A DNA stretch of 64,000 bases from Burkholderia stabilis (GTDB lineage: Bacteria > Pseudomonadota > Gammaproteobacteria > Burkholderiales > Burkholderiaceae), in assembly GCF_001742165.1 (NCBI RefSeq), contig NZ_CP016443.1, positions 1,736,001 through 1,800,000 of the forward strand, given 5' to 3'. Below the pieces are notes generated by a model that did no database searches, was not told the origin of the DNA, and saw only the letters and a list, made by a program, of their open reading frames with translations. Of this stretch, positions 53,148 through 63,065 are shown one piece after another. Each line of letters begins with the position of its first letter. Position 1 is the stretch's first letter. Made by a program: the position numbers and the translations under genes.

Positions 53148-53852
53148 ATGTTCGAGAAAATTCCCGCCCGTGCGATGAGCGATCACGTCGCGCAGCAACT
53201 GCTCAAGCAGATCGAGGTCGGCAGTTTCTCGGCCACCGGCAAGCTGCCGACGGAAGCCGTGCTCGCACAGGAATTCGGCGTGAGCCGCACCGTGATCCGC
53301 GAGGCGATCTCGCGGCTGAAGAACGAAGGCGTGGTCGAGCCGCGCCAGGGCAGCGGCGTGTACGTGAACCAGCACGGCGCGATCCGGCCGCTGCGGATCG
53401 ACTACGCGGAAGCGGTCGAAGCTAGCTCGCTGCCGCACCTGCTCGCGGTGCGCCGCGCGATCGAAGCTGAAGTCGCGGCCGAAGCCGCACTGCATCACAC
53501 CGCCGACGACATGGCCGACATCGACGACGCGCTGCGCAAGATCGACGATGCGGTGGCCGAAGGGCGCGACGGCGTCGCGGAAGACGTCGCATTCCACCGC
53601 ACGATCGCGGCCGTCACCGGCAACCCCTATTTCCTGAAGACGCTGCAGTTCCTGAACCAGTACCTCGAAGCCGGCGTGAAGGTCACGCGTCGCAACGAAG
53701 CGACGCGCGAGGATTTCTCGCGCCAGGTGCGCGAGGAACACGCGGCGATCGCCGATGCGATCCGCGCACGCGACCCGATGGCCGCGCGCAACGCGGCGCG
53801 CACGCACATGTACAACGCCGCCCGCCGTCTCGCGGAAGCCGGCATCTGCTGA
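53148..53852 (+). CDS. FadR/GntR-family transcriptional regulator
   Basis: A 234-residue regulator with an N-terminal GntR winged helix (about 5-72, LPTEAVLAQEFGVSRTVIREAISRLK) and a helical FCD ligand domain with metal-type residues (VAFHRTIA, REEHAAIADAI, RTHMYNAARRL). It precedes the tetronate operon by 70 bp on the same strand. The likely inducer is a tetronate or an intermediate. The nested inverted repeat just upstream suggests autoregulation. Confidence 0.88.
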   Translation: MFEKIPARAMSDHVAQQLLKQIEVGSFSATGKLPTEAVLAQEFGVSRTVIREAISRLKNEGVVEPRQGSGVYVNQHGAIRPLRIDYAEAVEASSLPHLLAVRRAIEAEVAAEAALHHTADDMADIDDALRKIDDAVAEGRDGVAEDVAFHRTIAAVTGNPYFLKTLQFLNQYLEAGVKVTRRNEATREDFSRQVREEHAAIADAIRARDPMAARNAARTHMYNAARRLAEAGIC

Positions 53853-53922
53853 AGCCGGCGGCGTCTGCCGAGGCAGGCGCCGCCGTCGTCCCGACCCTCT
53901 CCCGAATCGATCAAGGTTGACC

Positions 53923-54813
53923 ATGTCACGAAATGTTGGAGTCATCGGCCTCGGCGCGATGGGCCTCGGCGTCGCCCGCTCGCTGCTGCGCGCAGGCTTG
54001 CGCGTGCATGCCTGCGACGTGCGCGACGCCGTGCTGCAGGCCTTCGCCGCCGAAGGCGGCGTGGCCTGTGCGACGCCGGCCGAGCTCGGCGCGCAGTGCG
54101 ACGTCGTCGTCACGCTCGTCGTCAATGCCGCGCAGACGGAAACGGTGCTGTTCGGCGAGCACGGCGCGGTCGCGGCGATGAAGCCCGGCGGCGTCGTGAT
54201 CGCGAGCGCGACCGTCGCGCCCGAATTCGCGGTCGCCCTCGGCGCCCGCATCGAGGCCGCCGGCCTGCAGATGCTCGACGCGCCCGTATCGGGCGGCGCC
54301 GCGCGCGCGGCTTCCGGCGAGATGACGATGATGACGTCCGGCCCGGCCGCCGCGTATGCGGGCTGCGAAGACGTGCTCGCCGCGATCGCCGGCAAGGTCT
54401 ACCGCCTCGGCGACGCGCACGGCATCGGCTCGAAGGTGAAGATCATCAACCAGTTGCTGGCCGGCGTGCACATCGCGGCCGCCGCCGAGGCGATGGCGCT
54501 GGGCCTGCGCGAAGGCGTCGATGCCGACGCACTGTACGACGTGATCACGCACAGCGCCGGCAATTCGTGGATGTTCGAGAACCGCGTGCCGCACATCCTG
54601 AACGGCGACTACACGCCGCTGTCGGCCGTCGACATCTTCGTGAAGGATCTCGGCCTCGTGCTCGACACCGCGCGCCGCAGCAAATTCCCGCTGCCGCTGT
54701 CGGCCACCGCGCATCAGATGTTCATGAGCGCGTCGAGCGCCGGCCACGGCGGCGAGGACGATTCCGCCGTCATCAAGACTTTCCCCGGCATCACGCTGCC
54801 GCCCGCCCGCTGA
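53923..54813 (+). CDS. ltnD: L-threonate dehydrogenase
   Basis: A 296-residue 3-hydroxyisobutyrate-dehydrogenase-type enzyme. NAD motif GLGAMG lies at 9-14, followed by VTLVVNAAQTETVLFG, DAPVSGG and the catalytic Lys region SKVKIINQ. The neighbours OtnK, OtnC and OtnI identify it as LtnD, which oxidises L-threonate to 2-dehydro-L-erythronate. It is the first enzyme gene of the operon. Confidence 0.9.
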   Translation: MSRNVGVIGLGAMGLGVARSLLRAGLRVHACDVRDAVLQAFAAEGGVACATPAELGAQCDVVVTLVVNAAQTETVLFGEHGAVAAMKPGGVVIASATVAPEFAVALGARIEAAGLQMLDAPVSGGAARAASGEMTMMTSGPAAAYAGCEDVLAAIAGKVYRLGDAHGIGSKVKIINQLLAGVHIAAAAEAMALGLREGVDADALYDVITHSAGNSWMFENRVPHILNGDYTPLSAVDIFVKDLGLVLDTARRSKFPLPLSATAHQMFMSASSAGHGGEDDSAVIKTFPGITLPPAR

Positions 54814-54832
54814 TTCGAACGACGTACCTGCC

Positions 54833-56158
54833 ATGACCGCTTCCGCTTCCCGTCCCCTGCTCGGCTGCATCGCCGACGATTTCACCGGCGCGACCGATCT
54901 CGCGAACATGCTCGTCAAGAGCGGCATGCGCACCGTGCAGACGATCGGCGTGCCCGCCGGCGACGCCGCAGTCGATACCCTGATCGACGCCGACGCGATC
55001 GTCGTCGCGCTGAAGTCGCGCACGATCCCCGCAGCCGACGCCGTCGCGCAATCGCTCGCCGCATACGAATGGTTGCGCGCGCAAGGTTGCCGGCAGTTCT
55101 TCTTCAAGTACTGCTCGACATTCGACTCCACCGACGCGGGCAACATCGGGCCCGTGGCCGACGCACTGCTCGATGCGGCCGGCGGCGGTTTCTCGATCGC
55201 GTGCCCGGCGTTTCCCGAGAACGGCCGCACGATCTATCGCGGCCACCTGTTCGTCGGCGACGTGCTGCTGAACGAATCGGGCATGGAGAATCATCCGCTC
55301 ACGCCGATGAAGGACGCGAACCTCGTGCGCGTGCTGCAACGGCAGACGAAGTCGCCGGTCGGCCTGATCCGCTACGACACGATCGCGCTGGGCGCGGCCG
55401 CGGTACGCACGCGGATCGACCAGTTGCGCGCGGAAGGCGCACGCTTCGCGATCGCCGACGCGCTGTCGGATCGCGACCTCTACGTACTCGGCGAAGCATG
55501 CGCGGGCCTGCCGCTCGTCACCGGCGGCTCGGGCATCGCGCTCGGCCTGCCCGCGAATTTCCGCCGCGCGGAATTGCTGCCCGAACGCGACAACGCGGCG
55601 GCGCTGCCGCGCATCGAAGGCCTGTCGGCCGTGCTCGCCGGCAGCGCATCGAAGGCCACCAACGCGCAGGTCGCCGCCTGGCGCGCGACGCGGCCGAGCT
55701 TCCGCATCGATCCGCTCGCGGCGTCGCGCGGCGAGCCCGTCGTCGATCAGGCGCTGGCCTTCGCGCGCTCGCACCTGCCGCAGCCCGTGCTGATCTACGC
55801 GACTGCGACGCCCGACGAAGTGAAGGCCGTCCAGCAGGCGCTCGGCGTCGAAGCGGCCGGCCATCTCGTCGAAAGCACGCTCGCCGCGATCGCGAAGGGC
55901 CTGCGTGCGCTTGGCGTGCGCAAGTTCGTCGTCGCCGGCGGCGAAACGTCCGGCGCGGTCGTACAGGCGCTCGACGTGAAGTCGCTGCAGATCGGCGCGC
56001 AGATCGATCCGGGTGTGCCGGCGACAGCCACGCCCGAAGGAAGTCCCCGTGGGACGATCGACGCCGAGCCGCTCGGCCTCGCGCTGAAGTCCGGCAACTT
56101 CGGCACGACCGACTTCTTCGACAAGGCGCTGCGTGCGCTGGACGGAGCCGCACGATGA
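54833..56158 (+). CDS. otnK: 3-oxo-tetronate kinase
   Basis: A 441-residue DUF1537-family kinase. The N-terminal GCIADDFTGATDLANML and the C-terminal VAGGETSGAV are the two signature parts. It phosphorylates 3-oxo-tetronate at the 4-position with ATP. It starts 19 bases after ltnD and overlaps otnC by four bases. Confidence 0.92.
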   Translation: MTASASRPLLGCIADDFTGATDLANMLVKSGMRTVQTIGVPAGDAAVDTLIDADAIVVALKSRTIPAADAVAQSLAAYEWLRAQGCRQFFFKYCSTFDSTDAGNIGPVADALLDAAGGGFSIACPAFPENGRTIYRGHLFVGDVLLNESGMENHPLTPMKDANLVRVLQRQTKSPVGLIRYDTIALGAAAVRTRIDQLRAEGARFAIADALSDRDLYVLGEACAGLPLVTGGSGIALGLPANFRRAELLPERDNAAALPRIEGLSAVLAGSASKATNAQVAAWRATRPSFRIDPLAASRGEPVVDQALAFARSHLPQPVLIYATATPDEVKAVQQALGVEAAGHLVESTLAAIAKGLRALGVRKFVVAGGETSGAVVQALDVKSLQIGAQIDPGVPATATPEGSPRGTIDAEPLGLALKSGNFGTTDFFDKALRALDGAAR

Positions 56159-56793
56159 GCGACGAAGCCAAACTGCGCGAAGAGATCTGCGTCGTCGGCG
56201 CGAGCCTGTATGCGCGCGGCCACGCGGTCGGCAGCGCCGGCAACATCAGCGCGCGCCTGGCCGACGGCTGGCTGATCACGCCGACCGACGCGTGCCTCGG
56301 CCGGCTCGACCCGAACGACATCGCGAAGGTCAGCCTCGACGGCCAGCCCGTGTCGGGCGGCAAGCCGTCGAAGACGCTCGCATTGCATCGCGGCATCTAC
56401 GCGCGCAACGCGGAAGCGAACGGCATCGTCCACACGCATTCGACACACCTCGTCGCGCTGACGCTCGCGGGCGTATGGCGCGACACCGACGTGCTGCCGC
56501 CGATCACGCCGTACTACGTGATGAAGGTCGGCCACATCCCGCTGATCCGTTATCGCCGCCCGGGCGACCCCGATGTCGCGGCCGAAGTCGCGGCGCTCGC
56601 CGATCGGGTGCGCGGCGTGCTGCTCGACCGTCTCGGCCCCGTGATGTGGGGAGCGTCGGTGTCGCACGCATCGTATGCGCTCGAGGAGCTCGAGGAAACC
56701 GCGCGGCTGTGGCTGATGACGAACCCGAAGCCCGAACCGCTCTCCGACGCGGCGCTCGACGAACTGCGCCAGAGCTTCGGCGCGCGCTGGTAA
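56155..56793 (+). CDS. otnC: 3-oxo-tetronate 4-phosphate decarboxylase
   Basis: A 212-residue class II aldolase-type protein. Zinc ligands are the His pair in VHTHSTH and a further His in a later position of the fold; GHAVGSAGNISAR is the conserved N-terminal glycine-rich segment. It decarboxylates the phosphorylated 3-oxo acid to dihydroxyacetone phosphate. It overlaps otnK by four bases. Confidence 0.9.
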   Translation: MSDEAKLREEICVVGASLYARGHAVGSAGNISARLADGWLITPTDACLGRLDPNDIAKVSLDGQPVSGGKPSKTLALHRGIYARNAEANGIVHTHSTHLVALTLAGVWRDTDVLPPITPYYVMKVGHIPLIRYRRPGDPDVAAEVAALADRVRGVLLDRLGPVMWGASVSHASYALEELEETARLWLMTNPKPEPLSDAALDELRQSFGARW

Positions 56794-56917
56794 CGCTTCA
56801 CGTATCGCGCTTCACGCACCGATTCCCATGCCCGCCGTGTGCGCGGGCCCTTCCGTCAGCACACACACGATCCGGCGGCGTACGCGCCGCCGGCAGACAA
56901 TATCCCTGGAGACGACG

Positions 56918-58243
56918 ATGACTGCTCTCGACGCGGCCGCAAGCCGCTCGCCCGCCGCGCCCGCCCACTCGGCCGAACTCGACCGCACCTACAAGAAAGT
57001 GTTCTGGCGGATCGTGCCGTTCCTGATGCTCTGCTACGTGGTCGCGTATCTCGACCGTGTGAACGTCGGCTTCGCGAAGCTGCAGATGTCGCAGGATCTC
57101 GCGTTCAGCGAAACCGTGTTCGGGCTCGGCGCGGGCATCTTCTTCCTCGGCTACTTCCTGTTCGAACTGCCGAGCAACATGCTGATGCACCGCATCGGCG
57201 CGCGCATCTGGATCGCGCGGATCATGATCACGTGGGGCCTGCTGTCCGCGCTGTTCGCGTTCGTGAAGACGCCGACGCAGTTCTACGTGCTGCGCTTCCT
57301 GCTCGGCCTCGCGGAAGCCGGCTTTTATCCCGGCGTGATCCTGTACCTCACGTACTGGTTCCCGTCGCACCGCCGCGCGAAGATCATCGCGGTGTTCATG
57401 TCCGCGATTCCCGTGTCGGGCATCTTCGGCAACCCGCTGTCGGGCTGGATCATGGAGCGCTTCCACGGCGGCTCGGGTTTCCACGGCTGGCAATGGATGT
57501 TCATGATCGAGGCCGTGCCGGCCGTGCTCGTCGGCATCGCGACGATCCTGTATCTCGACAACAGCATCCGCAGCGCGAAGTGGCTCGACGAGCGTGAAAA
57601 GCAACTGCTCGAAGACGAGATCGCCGCGCAGCCGCAGGAACAGCAGAAGCACGGCCATTCGCTGAAGACCGTGTTCTCCGACCCGCGCATGTGGTGGATG
57701 TCGCTGATCTACTTCGCGTTCGTCACCGGCCAGTACGGCCTCACGTTCTGGATGCCGACGCTCGTGAAATCGACCGGCATCACCGATACGCTGCAGATCG
57801 GCCTGCTGTCCGCGATTCCGTTCCTCGTCGCGATCGTCGTGATGAACCTGTTCGGCCACAGCGCGGACAAGCGCCGCGAACGCCGCTGGCACCTGATCGT
57901 GCCGGCGCTGATGGGCGCGGTCGGGTTTGCGGTCGCCGCGTCGTACTCGCACAATACGGCGGTGTCGATCGTGTTCCTGTCGCTCGCGGCAGGCGGCGTG
58001 CTGACCTGCGCGCCGCTGTTCTGGTCGCTGCCGACCGCGTTCCTCGCGGGCTCCGCCGCCGCCGCCGGGATCGCGATCATCAACTCGGTCGGCAACCTCG
58101 CCGGCTTCGCGAGCCCGTACGTGATCGGCTACCTGAAGGACGTCACGCACAGCACGTCGTCCGGCATGTACGTGCTCGCCGCCATGCTCGTGCTCGGCGC
58201 GATCGCCGTGTGGCTCACGCCCGCGAAACTCGTGAACCGCTGA
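56918..58243 (+). CDS. MFS transporter, anion:cation symporter type (tetronate importer)
   Basis: A 441-residue MFS protein of the ACS family, with start 56918 chosen for the GGAG site 8 bases upstream; the frame extends upstream but looks non-coding. Twelve helices are predicted; [14 protein letters not shown] follows helix 1 and the cytoplasmic loop 6-7 carries [16 protein letters not shown]. It resembles tartrate/glucarate/phthalate carriers. In the middle of the tetronate operon, it most probably imports threonate or erythronate. Confidence 0.88.
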   Translation: MTALDAAASRSPAAPAHSAELDRTYKKVFWRIVPFLMLCYVVAYLDRVNVGFAKLQMSQDLAFSETVFGLGAGIFFLGYFLFELPSNMLMHRIGARIWIARIMITWGLLSALFAFVKTPTQFYVLRFLLGLAEAGFYPGVILYLTYWFPSHRRAKIIAVFMSAIPVSGIFGNPLSGWIMERFHGGSGFHGWQWMFMIEAVPAVLVGIATILYLDNSIRSAKWLDEREKQLLEDEIAAQPQEQQKHGHSLKTVFSDPRMWWMSLIYFAFVTGQYGLTFWMPTLVKSTGITDTLQIGLLSAIPFLVAIVVMNLFGHSADKRRERRWHLIVPALMGAVGFAVAASYSHNTAVSIVFLSLAAGGVLTCAPLFWSLPTAFLAGSAAAAGIAIINSVGNLAGFASPYVIGYLKDVTHSTSSGMYVLAAMLVLGAIAVWLTPAKLVNR

Positions 58244-58299
58244 CCCTACGACGCGGGGCGCAGCCAGCCCCGCCCCATTCATTCACAGGACCCGCTGCC

Positions 58300-59076
58300 A
58301 TGCCACGCTTCGCCGCCAACCTCTCGATGATGTACAACGAGCACGCGTTCCTCGAACGCTTCGCCGCTGCCGCCTACGACGGCTTCAAGGCCGTCGAGTA
58401 CCTGTTCCCGTACGACTTCGCCGCCGAGGACATCCGCGCGCGCCTCGACGCGCACAACCTCGAGCAGGCGCTGTTCAACGCGCCGCCCGGCGACTGGGCC
58501 GCGGGCGAACGCGGGACCGCGTCGCTGCCCGGCCGCGAGGACGAATTCCGCCGCGGCATCGATCAGGCGCTCGACTATGCACGCGTGATCGGCAACAAGA
58601 AGCTGCACGTGATGGCCGGCATGGTCGCGCCGGGCGCGGACCGCGCACGTCATCGCGACACCTACGTCGCGAACCTGCGGCATGCGGCGCAGGCCGCCGC
58701 CGCGCACGGCGTCACGGTGCTGATCGAGCCGATCAACCAGCGCGACATGCCCGGCTATTTCCTGAGCCGCCAGGACGACGCGCACGCGATCTGCGCGGAC
58801 GTCGGCGCACCGAACCTGAAAGTGCAGTTCGACTGCTATCACTGCCAGATCGTCGAAGGCGATCTCGCGATGAAGCTCAAGCGCGATTTCGCGGGCATCG
58901 GCCACATCCAGATCGCGGGCGTGCCCGAGCGCCACGAGCCGGATATCGGCGAACTCAACTACCCGTATCTGTTCGAGCTGATCGATGCGCTCGGCTACGA
59001 CGGCTGGATCGGCTGCGAATACCGCCCGAAGGCTGGTACATCCGATGGCCTCGGCTGGCTCAAGCCGTACCTGTAA
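58300..59076 (+). CDS. otnI: 2-oxo-tetronate isomerase
   Basis: A 258-residue TIM-barrel protein of the hydroxypyruvate isomerase-like family. [14 protein letters not shown] and [14 protein letters not shown], then [14 protein letters not shown], are conserved catalytic-core segments with metal ligands Glu/Asp/His. It interconverts 2-oxo- and 3-oxo-tetronate, linking both dehydrogenases to the shared kinase. Confidence 0.92.
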   Translation: MPRFAANLSMMYNEHAFLERFAAAAYDGFKAVEYLFPYDFAAEDIRARLDAHNLEQALFNAPPGDWAAGERGTASLPGREDEFRRGIDQALDYARVIGNKKLHVMAGMVAPGADRARHRDTYVANLRHAAQAAAAHGVTVLIEPINQRDMPGYFLSRQDDAHAICADVGAPNLKVQFDCYHCQIVEGDLAMKLKRDFAGIGHIQIAGVPERHEPDIGELNYPYLFELIDALGYDGWIGCEYRPKAGTSDGLGWLKPYL

Positions 59077-59104
59077 TTCAAGCATTCCCACGAGGGTAAA
59101 GAAC

Positions 59105-60076
59105 ATGAAAGTCCTGATCACCGGCGGCGCCGGATTTCTCGGCCAGCGCCTTGCGCGCAAGCTGCTCGAACGCGGCGAACTGACCGGCCCCGACGGCCGC
59201 ACCGGCAAGATCGACGAGCTGGTGCTGCTCGACGTCGTCGAGGGCAGCGATTTCGGCGATGCGCGCGTGACGTCGATCGTCGGCGACATCGCCGATCGCG
59301 CGGTGCTCGAAAGCGCGATCGACACGCAGACCGGCGCGATCTTCCACCTCGCGGCGATCGTCAGCGGGCAGGCCGAAGCCGATTTCGATCTCGGCATGCG
59401 GATCAACCTCGATGCGTCGCGCACGCTGCTCGAAGTGTGCCGCGCGCGCGGCCACCAGCCGCGCGTCGTGTTCACGAGCTCCGTCGCGGTGTACGGCGGC
59501 GCGCTGCCCGATGTCGTGCAGGACGACACCGCGCTGAACCCGCAATCGTCGTACGGCGCCGAGAAGGCGATCGCCGAACTGCTGCTGTGCGACTACGCGC
59601 GGCGCGGCTTCGTCGACGGCCGCGTGCTGCGGCTGCCGACGATCAGCGTGCGGCCGGGCCGCCCGAACGCGGCGGCGTCGTCGTTCGCGAGCGGCATCAT
59701 TCGCGAACCGCTGAACGGCGAGGAAAGCGTGTGCCCGGTGCCGGGTTCGACACGGCTGTGGCTGCTGTCGCCGCGCGGCGCGATCGAAGCGCTCGTCGCG
59801 GGCTGCGAGATCGACAGCGCGAAGCTCGGCAACAAGCGCGTGATCAACCTGCCCGGCCTGTCGGTGTCGGTCGACGAGATGATCGAAGCGCTGCGCGAAG
59901 TCGCGGGCGACGAGGTCGTGAAGCTGATCCGCCACGCACCCGACGAGCGCGTCGAGAAGATCGTCGGCAGCTGGCCGGGCCGTTGGGATACGACGCGTGC
60001 GGAAGCGCTCGGGCTGAAGGGCGATACGTCGTTCGCGGATGTGATCCGCAGCCATATCGCCGACGAACGGCGCTGA
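59105..60076 (+). CDS. denD: D-erythronate dehydrogenase
   Basis: A 323-residue extended short-chain dehydrogenase. NAD motif GGAGFLG spans 7-13; catalytic Tyr150 and Lys154 form YxxxK (SSYGAEK), with Ser125/126 in FTSS. It fits DenD, which oxidises D-erythronate to 2-oxo-tetronate. Together with LtnD it lets the operon take both D-erythronate and L-threonate. It is convergent with the hpnL-like gene (43 bp; a CCTGCC/GGCAGG stem at 60088-60104 lies between). Confidence 0.92.
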   Translation: MKVLITGGAGFLGQRLARKLLERGELTGPDGRTGKIDELVLLDVVEGSDFGDARVTSIVGDIADRAVLESAIDTQTGAIFHLAAIVSGQAEADFDLGMRINLDASRTLLEVCRARGHQPRVVFTSSVAVYGGALPDVVQDDTALNPQSSYGAEKAIAELLLCDYARRGFVDGRVLRLPTISVRPGRPNAAASSFASGIIREPLNGEESVCPVPGSTRLWLLSPRGAIEALVAGCEIDSAKLGNKRVINLPGLSVSVDEMIEALREVAGDEVVKLIRHAPDERVEKIVGSWPGRWDTTRAEALGLKGDTSFADVIRSHIADERR

Positions 60077-60119
60077 TTCACGCGCCGCCTGCCGCGCAGG
60101 CAGGTACCGCCGGCCCGCG

Positions 60120-61208
60120 TCAGCGCGGCCGGGCGGATTCCCCGATGTGCAGCGACCCGTGTTTCGTGCCGCCCGGCCGGTTCGTCGAACCGGCCGCCCA
60201 CTGCCACGCCAGCAGGCCCGGCAGATAGAACAGCAGGTCGCGCACGCGGCGGGCGCCGGCAAGCGCAAGGCAGGTCGGCGGGTCGAACCCGAGCAGCCCG
60301 CCGATCAGCACGAACCCGCCCTCCTGTACGCCCAGGCCGCCGGGCATCAGGAACGCGATGCTGCTCACGAGCTGGATCAGCGCCTCGATCGCGAGCGCCT
60401 GCGCGAAGGTCGGATCGGCGCCGAGGAAATACAGCGCCAGCCAGATTTCCAGCGAATAACCCACGAACTGCAGCGTCTGCCATATCGCGAGATAGCGCAC
60501 GACGATGCCGGTCTTTCTCCAGATCATCCGGATCGACTGATCAGTGCGCGCCGATTCGCCGACCAGCGCCACCACCTTGCCGCTAGTGATCCGGTTGATC
60601 ACGTGCATCGCGCGCTCGAACGGCCGCGCATGCTGCACCAGCGCGAACAGCAGCAGCACCGGCACCAGCGCCGCCATGCCGATCGCGAGCTGCGCAGCGA
60701 CCTGCGCCGCATCGGACGATACGTGCTTGAGCACGTAGCCGATCGCGATCAGCGCGAATATCAGTTGGCTGATCAGGGTGAGCTGCATGTCGGCGACGAG
60801 GCTGGCCACGACCGTTGCCGGCCGCACGCCCGCCTGCCGCAGCAGCCCGAACGACACGATCTCGCCGCCGATCCGCGCGACCGGCAGCAACCCGTTGATC
60901 GATTCGCGAATCCAGACGAGCTTCAGCATCGTCGCAAACGACGGCCGGCGCGGGCTGCGGATCAGCATCCGCCAGTCCCACGCATTCGCGAGCATCGGCA
61001 GGATGTGCGCCAGCGCGGCGATGAGCAACCCGGCGCCTGCGATCCGCAGCCGTTGCAGGATTTCCAGCGGATGTTCGCGCCAGATCAGCCACACCGCGAG
61101 CGCCAGCCCGGCCAGCGCCGCCGCACGCGCCGCGTGGCGCAGCCGTGCCTCGTGACGCGCGGACTGCCGGTCCGCGTCGGCGTCGGCGTCGTTCGTCCGG
61201 GTCGTCAT
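60120..61208 (-). CDS. hpnL: HpnL-like lipid flippase family protein
   Basis: A 362-residue inner-membrane protein with about eight helices, in the lysylphosphatidylglycerol-synthase transmembrane (UPF0104) family. Segments SINGLLPVARIGGEIVSFGLLRQ and PGGLGVQEGGFVLIG are hallmarks. Its start overlaps the glycosyltransferase stop by four bases. In hopanoid gene clusters HpnL accompanies HpnI, which supports a role in moving or modifying a glycosylated lipid. The short acidic N-terminal repeat (DADADAD) is a variable tail. Confidence 0.82.
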   Translation of the reverse strand: MTTRTNDADADADRQSARHEARLRHAARAAALAGLALAVWLIWREHPLEILQRLRIAGAGLLIAALAHILPMLANAWDWRMLIRSPRRPSFATMLKLVWIRESINGLLPVARIGGEIVSFGLLRQAGVRPATVVASLVADMQLTLISQLIFALIAIGYVLKHVSSDAAQVAAQLAIGMAALVPVLLLFALVQHARPFERAMHVINRITSGKVVALVGESARTDQSIRMIWRKTGIVVRYLAIWQTLQFVGYSLEIWLALYFLGADPTFAQALAIEALIQLVSSIAFLMPGGLGVQEGGFVLIGGLLGFDPPTCLALAGARRVRDLLFYLPGLLAWQWAAGSTNRPGGTKHGSLHIGESARPR

Positions 61209-62374
61209 GACTTGGCCGCCGGCGACAGCAAACCCTCCCGGTCGACGCGAAAGCGCGTGCCGCGCCAGACGACGTGCGACGAGAAGAAGCTCGACACGAA
61301 CACCACGAACTGCAGCAGATCGACGAACGGCAGCCACAGCGCGCCGCGCAAGCCCGCGCCGGTCGCACGGCTCGTTTTCAGCATCAGCAGCGCCCGCGCG
61401 GCGAGCGCCGCGAGCGCCAGCCCGCACGCGGCGGCCGTGCCGCCGGAGAACAGCACCGCCAGCAGCGCGAGCGGCAGCGGGTGCATCAGCACCGACCCGG
61501 CATGACCGACCCGGTCCGCCGCGCGGATCGTGCAGCTCCAGCGCAATTCGTGCGCATACAGCGTGGCGAACGTCTCCTCGACACAGGCGTGCCCGACGGC
61601 GAACGGCGGGATCACGACCTGCGCGCCCGCTTGCCGCACCGCTTCACCCAGCGCGTGATCTTCGGCGAGATGATGCGCGAAACGCGTCAAGCCGCCGATG
61701 CGTTCGAGCGTCGCGCGCGTGATCGCAATCGTCTGCCCAAAGCACGGGCGCGCGCGCCCGATGAAGAGCCCGGTAATCACGCCCGGCAGGAAATGGTAGT
61801 TGGTCATCGCGACGGCGATACCGGGCCAGAAGCCCGGCGACGCAATACCGCGATACACGCTCGTCACGATGCCGACATCCGGCTGCTGTAGCGCACCGAC
61901 GACGCCGCGCAAATAATCGCGCTCGACCAGCACGTCGCTGTCGGCCAGACAGAGCACCGAGTGCTCCGCGTGTTCGAGCATGTTGACGAGATTCGCGATC
62001 TTGCGGTTCGGCCCGTACAGCCGCGCATCGGCGACGACCTTGATGTTCGCGTCCGGATAGCGCGCGCGCAGCGTCTCGACGGCGGCGAGCGCCGCGTCGC
62101 CCGCATCGTGCACGCCGAACAGATGCTGAACCGGCCCCGGATAGTCCTGTACGAAGAAGCTTTCAAGATGCTGTACGAGATCCCACTCGTCGCCGTGCAG
62201 CGGCTTCGCGACGGTGACGCCCGGATAATCGCGCGGCACCGCCGCCGCGCGTGAAAAGAACCTGCCGACCAGCACGCTGGCCGTCACGGTATAAGCAATG
62301 CCCAGCAACACGCCCAACCCGCAGACGATCGACATTGCCCCGGCCAGCGCGTGCAGCACATGCAGCAAAACCAT
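61205..62374 (-). CDS. hpnI: HpnI-like (GT21, ceramide glucosyltransferase-type) glycosyltransferase
   Basis: A 389-residue membrane-bound GT-A enzyme with an N-terminal helix (about 10-35), a nucleotide-sugar site LADSDVLVERDYL, a DHALGEAV acid motif, HELRW as the (Q/R)xxRW-type acceptor motif, and C-terminal helices. This is the GT21/HpnI layout, in which N-acetylglucosamine is added to a hopanoid in bacteria. A ceramide-type sphingolipid is an alternative acceptor. It overlaps hpnL; other hopanoid genes are not in this window. Confidence 0.82.
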   Translation of the reverse strand: MVLLHVLHALAGAMSIVCGLGVLLGIAYTVTASVLVGRFFSRAAAVPRDYPGVTVAKPLHGDEWDLVQHLESFFVQDYPGPVQHLFGVHDAGDAALAAVETLRARYPDANIKVVADARLYGPNRKIANLVNMLEHAEHSVLCLADSDVLVERDYLRGVVGALQQPDVGIVTSVYRGIASPGFWPGIAVAMTNYHFLPGVITGLFIGRARPCFGQTIAITRATLERIGGLTRFAHHLAEDHALGEAVRQAGAQVVIPPFAVGHACVEETFATLYAHELRWSCTIRAADRVGHAGSVLMHPLPLALLAVLFSGGTAAACGLALAALAARALLMLKTSRATGAGLRGALWLPFVDLLQFVVFVSSFFSSHVVWRGTRFRVDREGLLSPAAKS

Positions 62375-62436
62375 GCTTCTCCCCAGTGGTGACCCGTACC
62401 GCCGCGACGCCCGAAGCCGGCCGCGCACACGCGGGT

Positions 62437-62787
62437 TCACCCGTGCACGCTGCCGTATCGATTCCCGTTGAGCCGGATGTGAAGGACGACCAATAAACGG
62501 TACACGCAATCGGATGACACAACTACCGTGCGGCGATCGATTCCGGTCAGGCGCACCTGTCCGCACGCGAGCGCCGCATTGAACGCCGCATCGGCCAGCT
62601 TGCGGGCTGAAAGGATCGCCGTTGCGACCGCGACGACGGTCCAGACGCGAAACGTCATCGTCGTGAAAAATGCTTCAGGTATGCGCCATGCGAGCAACGA
62701 CACCAGCACGAAGCACTGAATGAACATGCCGGCCAGCGCGGCGATCAGCAGGTGGGCGCGCCATCGCTCGATCGTCGAGGGTGTCAT
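62437..62787 (-). CDS. Small inner-membrane protein
   Basis: A 116-residue protein, start 62787, with GGGAGG about 10 bases upstream. Two hydrophobic segments lie at about 11-33 (LLIAALAGMFIQCFVLVSLLA) and 41-60 (TFRVWTVVAVATAILSA). The C-terminal 55 residues are mixed. It is unlike any family I know. It precedes the glycosyltransferase gene on the same strand with 62 bp between, so it may be part of that operon, and it is divergent from the response regulator. Confidence 0.55.
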   Translation of the reverse strand: MTPSTIERWRAHLLIAALAGMFIQCFVLVSLLAWRIPEAFFTTMTFRVWTVVAVATAILSARKLADAAFNAALACGQVRLTGIDRRTVVVSSDCVYRLLVVLHIRLNGNRYGSVHG

Positions 62788-63065
62788 GAAGAATGAACCT
62801 CCCGTGCGGGCGACCCGGGTCGATCTGAAATCAAACTGAAGGGTCGCTGATTCGTGGGCAAGTGCGCTCGGTCCATGCCGGGCGCGGCAAACCCGGATCG
62901 GGATCAGGGGGGAAATGTCGTGGCCGATAGTAGCGGGAATACCCGTGGCAAACCTTAAGCGTTCTTCAGAATCGGGCGATGCCCGGGATCGCTCGATTAC
63001 AATCCGTTGCATCGCGTGCCCTGTCGGTGCTCGTACAATCGCAGGCATCTGCACGCGAATCGACC

